Positions 1 through 7,893 of a stretch of DNA of 64,000 bases are shown one piece after another. The position numbers and the translations under genes are program-made. Where the stretch lies: NCBI RefSeq assembly GCF_001865575.2, contig NZ_CP017562.2, positions 1 through 64,000 of the forward strand, given 5' to 3'. This stretch comes from Paraburkholderia sprentiae WSM5005. GTDB taxonomy: Bacteria; Pseudomonadota; Gammaproteobacteria; Burkholderiales; Burkholderiaceae. The notes under the pieces were generated by a model. The model saw only the letters and a list, made by a program, of their open reading frames with translations, ran no database searches and was not told where the DNA came from. How positions within the stretch are numbered: the first letter of the stretch is position 1; each line of letters begins with the position of its first letter.

Positions 1-1350
1 ATGGCCACGAAGCGAGCGAAAAAGACCGATGTTGTCAGCCCGAGCTCGGCTGAGCTGCGCAAAGCCGTCGAGGCGATCGCGATCCAGCCCAAGAGCGGCA
101 AGATCACGCTGCTCACGCGCAAGCTGTTTAACGTGTTGCTCGCGGTGGCCCAGCAAGCGGATGAGTCGGGCGACACGTATCGGGCGCTGCTGTCCGACAT
201 CGTCGCCAATTCCGCGTTCGATTCCAATGACACCGCGCTCGTCAAGGAGCACCTGCGCCGCATGGTGTCCGTGCAGGTCGAGTGGAGCACCGGGACGTCG
301 AGTCAGAAGCCCGGCCGCAAATGGGGTATTTCGACGCTGATCGCAGATGCGGAAATTCTCGAAGATCCGACCACGCGCCGCGTCTGGGTCGAGTTTTCGT
401 TTGCACCGAAGATCAAGAAGAAGCTGCTCGATCCAGTTCAGTATGCGCGGCTTAGCCTGCAGTTCCAGAGCCAGCTGCGCAGCAGCGCAGGCCTTGCGCT
501 CTATGAGATCTGCGTGCGCTACCTGACCAACCCGAGCCATCTGACGATGCGTGAGACCTGGGAATGGTGGCGGCCGATCCTCTCGGGCACGCCGGATACC
601 GAAGCGGGCGACGAAGCGAAGCGCGAGTACAAGTACTTCAAGCGCGATTATCTGCGCCCGGCGATTGCCGAGGTCAACGCGGTCACGAATATTTTTGTCG
701 AGCTGATCGAGCATCGCGAGGGTCGGCGCGTCGCCGAAATCCAGTTCCGCGTGACCGAGCGCAAGCAGCCGATGCTTGCGCTCGACGAACATCCGAACGT
801 GTTCGACAGCACGCTCGTCGACCGGATGGTGAAGATCGGCATTCCGCTGAAGGAAGCGCAGACGCTTTACGCGGACAGCGAGGAGAACCGGATCCGCGCC
901 GCGCTGCAGATGACCGAACAGCGCATGCGCAGTACGTCGCTGCCGCCGGTGCGCAGCGCGCCGGCGCTGTTCAAGGATGCGTTGAAGAAAGGCTATGCGC
1001 CGCCGGTCGAGGCGCTGCCATCGGGTGGCGGCGTCAACAAGGCCGCGGCGTCGCCGGCTGACGATCTGAAGGCGCGTCTGCTCGGCGAATACTCGGCTTA
1101 TCGTCGCAAGCAGGCCTACGAGCTGTACAACGAACAGGGCGAATCGGAACGCGATATCGCGCGGCAGTCGTTCGAGGAAGAGGAATTGCCGGGGCTCGGC
1201 ACGCACCTGCGTGACGACTGGCGGCGTCGTGGGCTCGACTCGAAGATCGTCGAAACGGCGTTCTTCGACTGGCTCGCGCGCCGGACCTGGGGCGAACCGA
1301 CCGATGGCGATCTGCTCGCCTTCACGCTAAGTCAGTCGCGCGCGGCCTGA
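1..1350 (+). CDS. repA: Replication initiator protein RepA (Rep_3 type)
   Basis: A 449-residue protein resembling the Rep_3/RepB-type initiators used by Burkholderia secondary chromosomes and megaplasmids. Such proteins bind repeats at the origin through two winged-helix domains and open it. The N-terminal 240 residues carry the conserved initiator-like core (KITLLTRKLFNVLL near residue 35; QLRSSAGLALYEICVRYL near residue 160). The C-terminal 150 residues are more variable and charged. The gene starts exactly at base 1, so its promoter and the probable origin lie outside the window. It converges on parB, 60 bp downstream. Family is clear; the exact origin cannot be seen. Confidence 0.88.
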   Translation: MATKRAKKTDVVSPSSAELRKAVEAIAIQPKSGKITLLTRKLFNVLLAVAQQADESGDTYRALLSDIVANSAFDSNDTALVKEHLRRMVSVQVEWSTGTSSQKPGRKWGISTLIADAEILEDPTTRRVWVEFSFAPKIKKKLLDPVQYARLSLQFQSQLRSSAGLALYEICVRYLTNPSHLTMRETWEWWRPILSGTPDTEAGDEAKREYKYFKRDYLRPAIAEVNAVTNIFVELIEHREGRRVAEIQFRVTERKQPMLALDEHPNVFDSTLVDRMVKIGIPLKEAQTLYADSEENRIRAALQMTEQRMRSTSLPPVRSAPALFKDALKKGYAPPVEALPSGGGVNKAAASPADDLKARLLGEYSAYRRKQAYELYNEQGESERDIARQSFEEEELPGLGTHLRDDWRRRGLDSKIVETAFFDWLARRTWGEPTDGDLLAFTLSQSRAA

Positions 1351-1381
1351 TGGGTCGATAACGGCCTCTTGAACTCGAGCC

Positions 1382-1401
1382 GGCGGTGGACGCACACCGC
1401 C
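1382..1401. terminator. Hairpin between convergent repA and parB
   Basis: GGCGGTG (1382-1388) pairs with CACCGCC (1395-1401) around a 6-nt loop in the 60-bp gap between the two converging genes. There is no clear T-tract on either side, so termination function is an inference from position. Confidence 0.35.
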
Positions 1402-1410
1402 CGTCATGTC

Positions 1411-2466
1411 TTACTTCAGCATCTTCTCAATCTGCCGCAGGATGTCGTCGCGCTTTTCGCGCGTGAGGCCTTTCAGGCGCAACTCGAGCCGGTCGTCCCC
1501 GTACGACTTCAGATCGCCAACCGACACACCGCCAAGCTTGATTTCCAGACGTTGCGCATAGCGCTGCCGGCCCGCCGGTTTGGCGCTTTCTTGCGCGGTC
1601 GCTCGGCCTTTGACGATGTCGGCGACCTGACGTGTGCTCAGATCGTCGGAAAGGATCCGGTTGATCAGTCGCAACGTCGCGTCCGCGCCGCGAGCGGTGT
1701 GATAGCGGCCCACCTGATAAGCCATGTTCGAGCCGAAGCGGTCAGGGCGCGCGACCATCTCCTGCATCACGGTTTCCGGGAGCTTGGCGATGGACAGCGC
1801 GACTGCGACCGTCGATTCGTCGAGACCGAGATGTTCGGCCAGCTCCTTCTGGCTCTGGAAATGCCGCTCGTCGAGAAAGCGTCGCCAGACGACCGCGTTG
1901 TCGAACACCGTCTGCGAGTCGCGTTGCACGTTGAGGTCATAACCGAGCTTGTAGCTCTGGATGCCGACCGGCAAATCGATGACGATCGATTTCACCGACT
2001 CCTTGTTTGCCTCTTTCAGCGCGCGCACGCGTCGGCCGCCGTCACTGACGAAGTAGGTGCCAGGATTGTCGTAGTCGGGAATGACGTGAATCGCCTGCTG
2101 CTGGCCCTGCTTCGCCAGATTGACGGCAAGCTCTGCAATCGACGACTTCACATAGAAGTGCCGCGGATTGAAGGGGCTCGGCTTGATGGTTTTGAGCGCG
2201 AGTTCGATGACCTGGCCTGGACGATAGCCGTGTTCGAGCCGCCACGCGCGGTAGGCCGCCGATTCGTTGTCCGGATCAGGAATCTCTGCGTCCTGCAGAC
2301 GCGACGGCACGACGGCCGGAATCGGACGCCCGGCGATTGCGGGAGCTTTCGGTTCGTTTGCGACCAGGCCGTCGATCGCATTCAGACGGTCGAGCGCGGT
2401 GCGCTTTTCGCTGCTGGTCGTATCAGGACGTGCTTGAAAGCCTTTGGCGAACTGGGACGGTTTCAT
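1411..2466 (-). CDS. parB: Chromosome partitioning protein ParB
   Basis: A 351-residue ParB/Spo0J-family protein that binds parS and spreads as a CTP-dependent clamp. The ParB N-domain contains GGRRVRA at residues 143-149, matching the CTP-binding G(E/G)RRxRA motif. A helix-turn-helix follows at about residues 204-226 (SQKELAEHLGLDESTVAVAL), then a C-terminal dimerisation region. It lies 24 bp downstream of parA on the same strand, so the two form an operon. Its ribosome binding site (AAAGGA) overlaps a parS palindrome at 2476-2489, which suggests ParB feedback on its own expression. Confidence 0.95.
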   Translation of the reverse strand: MKPSQFAKGFQARPDTTSSEKRTALDRLNAIDGLVANEPKAPAIAGRPIPAVVPSRLQDAEIPDPDNESAAYRAWRLEHGYRPGQVIELALKTIKPSPFNPRHFYVKSSIAELAVNLAKQGQQQAIHVIPDYDNPGTYFVSDGGRRVRALKEANKESVKSIVIDLPVGIQSYKLGYDLNVQRDSQTVFDNAVVWRRFLDERHFQSQKELAEHLGLDESTVAVALSIAKLPETVMQEMVARPDRFGSNMAYQVGRYHTARGADATLRLINRILSDDLSTRQVADIVKGRATAQESAKPAGRQRYAQRLEIKLGGVSVGDLKSYGDDRLELRLKGLTREKRDDILRQIEKMLK

Positions 2467-2475
2467 TCAGGGTCC

Positions 2476-2489
2476 TTTATGCGCATAAA
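2476..2489. promoter_or_regulatory. parS: parS-like palindrome in the parA-parB gap
   Basis: A perfect copy of TTTATGCGCATAAA filling most of the 24 bp between the parA stop and the parB start. Read on the minus strand, its last bases run into AAAGGACC, the parB Shine-Dalgarno. It is identical over 14 bp to the three copies upstream of parA. Confidence 0.85.
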
Positions 2490-2490
2490 T

Positions 2491-3153
2491 TCACGGGAGC
2501 AAGGCGGCGATCTCGTTGGCGCACGCCCTTACTTCAAGCGCGGCGAGCTTCGCGCCGCGGTCGTTCATCTGAAGCACCGTTTGCCCCAACGCCATTGCCT
2601 GCTTGTACGCTTCGCGCGTGGGGATCTGGGTCTTCAGGAGAGGAAAGCCGAGTTCTTCCAGCGCGCGTTTCAGTTCGCGCGTCAGCATTCGTTTCTCTTC
2701 AGTCTTGTTCAGCAGGAATACGGCGCGTAGGTCTTCGTTCATGACCTGCGCTTGCTGAACCAGCTTGACGAGGCCGATGCTCGACCAGTAATCGGCGGGA
2801 GACGACGACGTTGGGATCACCGCGACGCTCGCCGCGAGCAGGACGACGCCGGAGACTTTTTCGGTGATGGAGGGCGGGCAGTCGACGACGATGATGTCGT
2901 AGTCACCCACGAACTTCTTGATCTCGCGATGGATCTGGCTACCAGCTTCCGACAGGTTGACTACGGCGAATGGGATGCCGGTGTCGCCGTCGGACGCAGC
3001 GCTCGCCCAGTGAATCAGGGTGTTTTGGCCATCCGCGTCGACGACGAGAACGCGTTTGCCCTTCTCGTGAAATGCAGCGCCGAGATGCATCGCGATGGTG
3101 CTCTTCCCGACCCCGCCTTTCTGCTGTGTTACCGCGATGATTTCTGCCGCCAA
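2491..3153 (-). CDS. parA: Chromosome partitioning ATPase ParA
   Basis: A 220-residue Walker-type partition ATPase that segregates ParB-parS complexes over the nucleoid. It has the deviant Walker A motif KGGVGKST (residues 12-19), VVDADGQ near residue 37 and VVDCPPS near residue 90. There is no N-terminal HTH, so it is the short ParA type. The start is TTG at 3153, preceded at 7-nt spacing by a near-perfect Shine-Dalgarno (AGGAGGTG). Three parS-like palindromes lie upstream and one between parA and parB, so ParB probably regulates the operon. Confidence 0.95.
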   Translation of the reverse strand: MAAEIIAVTQQKGGVGKSTIAMHLGAAFHEKGKRVLVVDADGQNTLIHWASAASDGDTGIPFAVVNLSEAGSQIHREIKKFVGDYDIIVVDCPPSITEKVSGVVLLAASVAVIPTSSSPADYWSSIGLVKLVQQAQVMNEDLRAVFLLNKTEEKRMLTRELKRALEELGFPLLKTQIPTREAYKQAMALGQTVLQMNDRGAKLAALEVRACANEIAALLP

Positions 3154-3257
3154 ATTTCACCTCCTCTTTTTAGACGCAAATGGATTTTACCTGGTTGAAT
3201 TGCTATTTCAAATCATTTACGTTCGCGAAATTCGGAAATAGGCTTTTCGGCGAAGGA

Positions 3258-3271
3258 TTTATGCGCATAAA
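3258..3271. promoter_or_regulatory. parS: parS-like palindrome 1 upstream of parA
   Basis: Perfect TTTATGCGCATAAA, 105 bp upstream of the parA start in an AT-rich stretch. Same 14-mer as at 2476, 3485 and 3731. Confidence 0.85.
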
Positions 3272-3484
3272 GAGGCGGCGGAGGCGCAAGAGGTCTTGAA
3301 CCACCTGCGAGGCCGCGTGGACTGAGGCGCAAGCGTCATTGATCGCCGTATGGCGGCGGGGGGCGGAAAAGGATTCAGTGCTTCCGTACTGCGTGCTCGG
3401 TCGACGACGACTGTTCGGGGTTCTCGGGCTGATCCATTGCGAAAACGAGCACGCGCGTCGGAGCGACCAAAAGGGGTGCGGGAC

Positions 3485-3498
3485 TTTATGCGCATAAA
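3485..3498. promoter_or_regulatory. parS: parS-like palindrome 2 upstream of parA
   Basis: Perfect TTTATGCGCATAAA. The flanks extend the symmetry by one base pair (C...G). Confidence 0.85.
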
Positions 3499-3730
3499 GG
3501 TCGCGTGGGGAGTCGGCAAATAGAAAGCATTCCCCATACCCTCGTTCAACCCGGTTTCTGCCTGAAGTTGGCCGCCAAGGGCAAACATGCCGCCGGTGCG
3601 CTGCTGGCACAGGCTTTCAGGTTGTCGTTTGTATGGTGGGCCCTCCCGGGCCGATCGTAAGCACGGCTAGAACTAGAACTCCGGCAAGCCAGCGCTAGAA
3701 GAATTCCACTCGCTTCGGGAGCAGCGTCGG

Positions 3731-3744
3731 TTTATGCGCATAAA
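3731..3744. promoter_or_regulatory. parS: parS-like palindrome 3, longest arm
   Basis: TTTATGCGCATAAA with symmetric flanks CGG/CCG, giving a 20-bp perfect palindrome (3728-3747). It includes GTTTATGCGCATAAAC, the form I recall as parS of the Burkholderia cenocepacia second chromosome (from memory, not checked). Confidence 0.88.
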
Positions 3745-3884
3745 CCGACACCCTCCACCGATCACCCAAACAGCCCGGGTGCCGAACAGTCAATCCATGC
3801 CATGCCACCAGGTCACCCGCTAAAATTGCCCACTCTTGGTAACAGCCACAGCAACCTTCAAACGCCACACGCTCTGAACCAGCC

Positions 3885-4244
3885 ATGATCACCATCTACC
3901 ACAACCCTAGCTGCTCGAAATCGCGCGCCGCCTGCGAACTTGTCGCGAGTACCTACAACTCCGAAAATGAAGCGACGCAAATCGTCGAATATCTGAAGAA
4001 ACCGCTCAGCGTGGTTGAGCTCAAAAATCTCAACGCTCAGCTTGGGTGCCCCGTCCGCGAAATGATCCGCGACACCGAGGCCGCATATAAAGAGCTCAAC
4101 CTTGCCGACGCAGCATTGACGGACGTCCAGCTCTACGAGGCGTTGGCGAAGCATCCAATTCTGTTGCAACGACCGATCGTCGTCAGAAATGGGCGTGCCG
4201 TCATCGGCCGCCCGCCCGAAAATGTGGCCGTGCTTTTCGGCTGA
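3885..4244 (+). CDS. arsC: ArsC-family arsenate reductase (glutaredoxin-dependent type)
   Basis: A 119-residue thioredoxin-fold protein of the ArsC/Spx family. The N-terminal IYHNPSCSKSR holds the single catalytic Cys (residue 10), followed by the KPLS and RPIVV segments typical of ArsC; length is normal. Classical members reduce arsenate to arsenite using glutathione and glutaredoxin. There is no arsR, arsB or acr3 nearby, so it is a stand-alone copy and its true substrate is uncertain. The segregation region lies just upstream. Confidence 0.85.
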   Translation: MITIYHNPSCSKSRAACELVASTYNSENEATQIVEYLKKPLSVVELKNLNAQLGCPVREMIRDTEAAYKELNLADAALTDVQLYEALAKHPILLQRPIVVRNGRAVIGRPPENVAVLFG

Positions 4245-4297
4245 CCGCGCAACGGTCAAACCGGAGCGATGTGCTGAGGCAGACTCGACCTGCTCGG

Positions 4298-5281
4298 TTA
4301 GGCGTTGCCGGGCAGCACGGCATCCTTGGTGACGATCTTCGTCGGAATCAGGTGCAGTTCGGTGAACGTATCGGCGATGCGCTGCTGCTCCGCGAGCACA
4401 TTCGCGTCGACGGGCTTGTAGACATGCGCGTAATGGCGCAAGCCCGATTCGATCACGCTCGCGTCGAGCCCTTGAATCGGCGCGAGTTGTGCGACCGCCT
4501 CACTGTAATGACCGCGCACCCACTCCCCTTCCTTGCTGACTTCATCGATCACGATCGCAATGATTCCGCCGTTCCGTTGTGCGAATGGCCGCGCGCTCAG
4601 AAAGAACTGGTGGTGACTCACGATACCCTCGGCATCGGCGAGCAGCCGCGCGTTCGTCTGCCGTTTGGCGGCTTCGAGGAAGGGATCCCAGATGGCCCAG
4701 GCATCGACCGCACCGCGTTCGAAGGCTGCGCGCGCATCGGCGGGCGGCAGGTACACGAGTTGAATCTCGCTTGGCTTCACGCCGTTCTTCTGTAGCGCCG
4801 CGACGAGAAACCAGTGCACATCCGAGCCCTTGTTTAGCGCAATCTTCTTTCCCTTCAGATCGGCCAAGGTCCTGATTGGCGCATCGGGATGCACGAGGAT
4901 GCCTTCGGCGTGCGGCGTCGGAACTTCATACGCGGTATAGACGAAATTGGCGCCCGCGGCCTGCGCGAACACGGGCGGCGCTTCGCCCACGTAGCCGAAG
5001 TCGATTGCACCGACGTTCAGGCCTTCCAGCAGTTGCGGCCCAGCCGGAAACTCGGTCCATTTCACAGCGATGCCGAGTGGCGCGAGCCTTTTTTCGAGCG
5101 TGCCATGCGCCTTCAACAATACCAGGGTGCTGGCGGCTTTCTGATATCCGATGCGAAGCTCTTTCGCATGTTCATCGGCGGCAAATGCGCCGGCATAGAA
5201 GACAGGCAACGTGGCAGCGGCCAGCGTTGCGCCTACGCCGGCAAGAAACGTACGGCGCGTCGGCAGCGGATCACGGGACAT
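4298..5281 (-). CDS. ssuA: Aliphatic sulfonate ABC transporter substrate-binding protein
   Basis: A 327-residue periplasmic binding protein of the SsuA/NitT-TauT family. The start at 5281 gives a twin-arginine signal (TRRTFLAG, Arg 9-10) with a hydrophobic stretch ending near AGAFA. The core LRIGYQKAASTLVLLKAHG and GAIDFGYVGEAPPVFAQAAG segments are typical of sulfonate binders. A longer frame to 5389 would place the signal internally and is less likely; neither start has a strong ribosome site. No ssuB, ssuC or ssuD is adjacent, so transport partners must lie elsewhere. Confidence 0.85.
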   Translation of the reverse strand: MSRDPLPTRRTFLAGVGATLAAATLPVFYAGAFAADEHAKELRIGYQKAASTLVLLKAHGTLEKRLAPLGIAVKWTEFPAGPQLLEGLNVGAIDFGYVGEAPPVFAQAAGANFVYTAYEVPTPHAEGILVHPDAPIRTLADLKGKKIALNKGSDVHWFLVAALQKNGVKPSEIQLVYLPPADARAAFERGAVDAWAIWDPFLEAAKRQTNARLLADAEGIVSHHQFFLSARPFAQRNGGIIAIVIDEVSKEGEWVRGHYSEAVAQLAPIQGLDASVIESGLRHYAHVYKPVDANVLAEQQRIADTFTELHLIPTKIVTKDAVLPGNA

Positions 5282-5439
5282 GAAAATACTCGTTGAAAAA
5301 GAATTTGACGAACGCCAAACGATGGTCTGATTGGCTCCGACAATAATTCGTCCGCCGGCCTGGACAAACCGATAAATTCGCATAAGCAAATCATGCGGGA
5401 CTAGCGAAGCATTGCCCCCGTGCCCAATCTGTCCCCTCC

Positions 5440-5981
5440 CGCCGCGACAAACCGCTCATCTTCATCAGCGTGCTGAAGCTCGCGCCATTCCTATCGACCT
5501 TGTCGGTACGTTCACGGCGGGCTTCGCGGCAGGCCTGCCGCTCGAGGCGGTCGCGAGCGCGGTCAGCAAAGGCGGCCGGCGCGTTGCTCGGCGAGGTCGG
5601 CATCATCATTGCGCTGGGCGCGATGCTCGGTGCGTTGATTGCCGAATCGGGCGCCGCGGACCGGCTCCTGTCGACAATCCCGCGGCACTCGACCCCGCGC
5701 ACGCTGCCATGGATGATCGCCGTCGTCGCGCTGCTCATCGGCCTGCCGTTGTTCTTCGAGATCGGCCTTGTGATGATGGTGCCGATCATCTGCGAATGGC
5801 GCTGGCGATGGGTGCGGGCTCGGTGTTGTTCTGCCACGTGAACGACGCGGGTTTCTGGATGGTCCGCGAATACTTCGGACTCCAGCTTAAACAGACTGTG
5901 CTGGTGTGGTCGGTCTTGCAGACGATCGTATCGGTCGTCGGTCTCGCGTTGACGCTGATGCTGTGGAGCGCGTTGACGTAA
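5440..5981 (+). pseudogene. Gluconate permease (GntP family) pseudogene
   Basis: Pieces of a GntP-type transporter are readable only by changing frame. LKLAPFLSTL is followed by TFTAGFAAGLPLEAVASAV in another frame, then by GALLGEVGIIIALGAMLGALIAESGAADR back in the first. A jump leads to the family's C-terminal segment (GSVLFCHVNDAGFWMVREYFG, then QTVLVWSVLQTIVSVVGLALTL). At least two frameshifts are present, and roughly half of the usual 440-450 residues, the middle of the protein, is missing. No start codon or ribosome site is credible. Non-functional. Confidence 0.82.
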
Positions 5982-6049
5982 CGACAGCGCAAACAACAGC
6001 ATCGCCCTTCTTCGCCCCGAGTGATGCGCGCCTTCCTGGCCCCGACGCC

Positions 6050-6262
6050 TCACTCGTCGCCGCTCGCCGCGCCATCCACGGCCGCGGCTCCGCTCGCCAC
6101 GTGCGCGGCGACCCGCAGCAGGCGGATCTGTTTGCGATAGTTCCGGCACCCGCTGCAGGTGGGCAGATGCAGCCGGATCGCGAGCCATTCGCCAGTCGAT
6201 AGCGAGCGGTCGAGCGCGTCGGATAGCAGCCGCGTGATGTCTTTACATTTGCCCATTCGCAT
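6050..6262 (-). CDS. Zinc-finger anti-sigma factor
   Basis: A 70-residue protein with the zf-HC2 pattern: Cys6, then HLPTCSGC near residues 32-39. Such small cytoplasmic zinc-binding domains hold an ECF sigma factor inactive, often sensing oxidation or metal through the Cys/His cluster. There is no transmembrane segment, so it is a soluble anti-sigma. Its start overlaps the end of the upstream sigma gene by 20 bp, which indicates translational coupling and a 1:1 partner relation. Confidence 0.85.
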   Translation of the reverse strand: MRMGKCKDITRLLSDALDRSLSTGEWLAIRLHLPTCSGCRNYRKQIRLLRVAAHVASGAAAVDGAASGDE

Positions 6263-7004
6263 CCTCGCTGGATAGGCCCTTTTCGCTCAGACACGTGCGC
6301 AGCCGCAGCCGCGCGCGATAGATCAGTACGCTGCAATGATTCGCGTTGATCTGCAGTTCGGCGCAGATAGCCGCGATGTCGAGCTCGAGGAACTCACGCA
6401 TCATGAACACGCGCCCGATGTGCTCGGGTAAATGCTCCAGGCACATCTCGAACAGCGTCCAGAACTGCTGCTGGCGCAATGCGGTTTCGGGCGTCGGCCA
6501 CGGACGCGGTTTGGTCTCGCTCGACCAGTGGCCGTTGTCCTTGAAGAGTTCGCGATCCAGCAACGCCTCGCCGTCGAGTTCGGCTTCGAGCGCGGACAGA
6601 TTGACCGTGCGCTGGCGCGCGCGCAGCGTGTCGACGAGCTTGTGCCGCAGGATGCCGAACACCCAGGTCTTATGCTCCGACTGCGCGGCGAAGCGCGTGG
6701 CCTGAGTCCATGCGGCGGTCAGCGCTTCCTGCACGGCGTCCTCGGCGGCCGCGGCATCGCGCAATTGCAGACGGGCGAAGCGCACGAGGTCGCGCCGCAA
6801 TTGCGCCAGGTAGATCGGATCGTCGAGCGACGGGGCCGGCTGCGTCACCGCGAACTCCGTCGACGCGCGCTCGGCCGCGCCATGCGCTGCGCGCGTGGCC
6901 CTGAAACGTGGTGATTCATGAGCGGAAGGTTGTCCTCGCAGGGTGTGCGGATGCGTGCGCCATTCTCCCTCACGTTCGTGCCCAAGCGAATCGGTATTGA
7001 ACAT
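6243..7004 (-). CDS. ECF-type RNA polymerase sigma factor
   Basis: A 253-residue sigma-70 family protein. Region 2 is visible as LRDAAAAEDAVQEALTAAW and HKTWVFGILRHKLVD, and region 4 as LPEHIGRVFMMREFLELD and LQINANHCSVLIYRARLRLR. The N-terminus has an unusual extension of about 75 residues before region 2. The ATG at 7004 is preceded by GAGGGG at good spacing; a frame extending to 7145 lacks this. It overlaps the zinc-finger anti-sigma gene and is divergent from a small secreted peptide gene, a likely target. Confidence 0.88.
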   Translation of the reverse strand: MFNTDSLGHEREGEWRTHPHTLRGQPSAHESPRFRATRAAHGAAERASTEFAVTQPAPSLDDPIYLAQLRRDLVRFARLQLRDAAAAEDAVQEALTAAWTQATRFAAQSEHKTWVFGILRHKLVDTLRARQRTVNLSALEAELDGEALLDRELFKDNGHWSSETKPRPWPTPETALRQQQFWTLFEMCLEHLPEHIGRVFMMREFLELDIAAICAELQINANHCSVLIYRARLRLRTCLSEKGLSSEDANGQM

Positions 7005-7312
7005 ATGCCCCTCGGCAATCGATAGCCGTAGAGACTTAGTCGCGCGGTGCGGCGACTTATGACACTGGAAATTAATTGTTGCGAAAAAATGAAATTTCGG
7101 ACTTCGCTGCCGGAGGAATTTTGAATCGCCGCATGGCTTGCCCACGCGTCGCGACCAAGCGCCGATCTCGCGCAGTCAGGTCATCACGATTATTTCGATT
7201 TATGAAAAAACGTCTTCTCGTCTTCGCTGTTTGTAGAACCGGGTCCGCTCGTTATTCTTCACGCCATCGATCGCATCAGATCGCGCAACCCTACTCTGCG
7301 AGGACCCGCACC
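7005..7312. promoter_or_regulatory. Divergent promoter region of the ECF sigma and small peptide genes
   Basis: 308 bp with no gene. It contains two GACTTA copies exactly 21 bp apart (7033-7038 and 7054-7059) upstream of the sigma gene. On the other side GAACC at 7235 with CGTTA at 7250 could be an ECF-type promoter for the 44-aa peptide. Both assignments are guesses from position and motif. Confidence 0.35.
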
Positions 7313-7447
7313 ATGAAACGCATTTTCTCCGCCCTGATTGCTTCGGCCGCACTGTTCGCAGCTGCTTCCGGCGTCGCTCACGCCGCAGCTCCGGCTTCGG
7401 CCTGCAACGGCCCGGCGTCGTACTGCAACGTATTTTTCGGCAACTGA
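7313..7447 (+). CDS. Small secreted peptide, 44 aa
   Basis: The ATG at 7313 follows GCGAGGA at suitable spacing. The product has a clear Sec signal peptide (MKRIFSALIASAALFAAASG, then VAHA-AA) and a mature part of about 20 residues containing two Cys (ACNGPASYCNVFFGN). The function is unknown. A perfect intrinsic terminator follows, so it is a monocistronic transcript, divergent from the ECF sigma/anti-sigma pair. The two Cys could form a disulfide in the periplasm. Confidence 0.7.
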   Translation: MKRIFSALIASAALFAAASGVAHAAAPASACNGPASYCNVFFGN

Positions 7448-7482
7448 GCGGCACGTCCAAACAGACAGCCAAGCAGCAAGAA

Positions 7483-7510
7483 AAAAGGGCGCCGGCAACG
7501 GCGCCCTTTT
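7483..7510 (+). terminator. Intrinsic terminator after the small peptide gene
   Basis: A perfect 12-bp stem AAAAGGGCGCCG / CGGCGCCCTTTT with a GCAA loop. The A/T ends make it usable in both directions, also for the minus-strand gene ending at 7589. Confidence 0.9.
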
Positions 7511-7588
7511 CGCATCTGAAAGCGCGGAAGGGGGAAGGGCGGCGTCGACTCGCCCTCGTATCCACAGCGGACGGGAACCCGCGAACTT

Positions 7589-7804
7589 CTACCGGCTTGG
7601 CGCCTTGCCCCCGCCATCGAGTCCGGCGCCGGTGCGCCAAACCTGCTTGCCTTGCTCCGACAACTGGCCGCAGCTATGCGTGGCATCGGCTTCGACGCCG
7701 TCGACGGCCATCTCGCCGCCAGCGGGCTCCTGCGCGCGTTGCCTCGCCTTCTTGCGCGCGGCGACAGCTTCGTCGTGTGATTTTCCTGCGTAGTCGAGAC
7801 TCAT
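7589..7804 (-). CDS. Conserved hypothetical protein, 71 aa
   Basis: A small polar protein beginning MSLDYAGKSHDEAVAARKKARQ, with an Ala/Lys/Arg-rich helix followed by a Gly-rich tail. A good ribosome site (GGAGG) lies 10 nt before the ATG at 7804. There is no signal peptide or membrane segment. It faces the terminator at 7483-7510. The family is not recognised. Confidence 0.6.
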   Translation of the reverse strand: MSLDYAGKSHDEAVAARKKARQRAQEPAGGEMAVDGVEADATHSCGQLSEQGKQVWRTGAGLDGGGKAPSR

Positions 7805-7893
7805 GATCCGGTCCTCCAGATGTCGATCCTGTCCACTTGCCTCAGATTGGCTTGGCCCGAAGGCATGCTTGATTGACAAGGCAAAAGTCGCAC

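Larger units (their letters stand above)
3154..3884. other. Partition-site intergenic region
   Basis: 731 bp without a convincing gene. The first 100 bp upstream of parA is AT-rich and should hold its promoter. Three parS palindromes are spread at roughly 230-bp intervals. Open frames here lack homology and ribosome sites. No iterons or DnaA boxes were seen, so this looks like the centromere and not the origin. Confidence 0.7.

Noticed and set aside
1369..2730. 453-aa open frame opposite parB
   Set aside because: Shadow of parB and parA; composition is not protein-like.
5372..5389. Possible fifth parS (GCTTATGCGAATTTAT on the minus strand)
   Set aside because: Only 11 of 16 bases match the palindrome and it is not symmetric.
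7033..7059. GACTTA direct repeat as a sigma operator
   Set aside because: Two 6-mers 21 bp apart are too short to support an operator without more evidence; recorded only within the promoter region.
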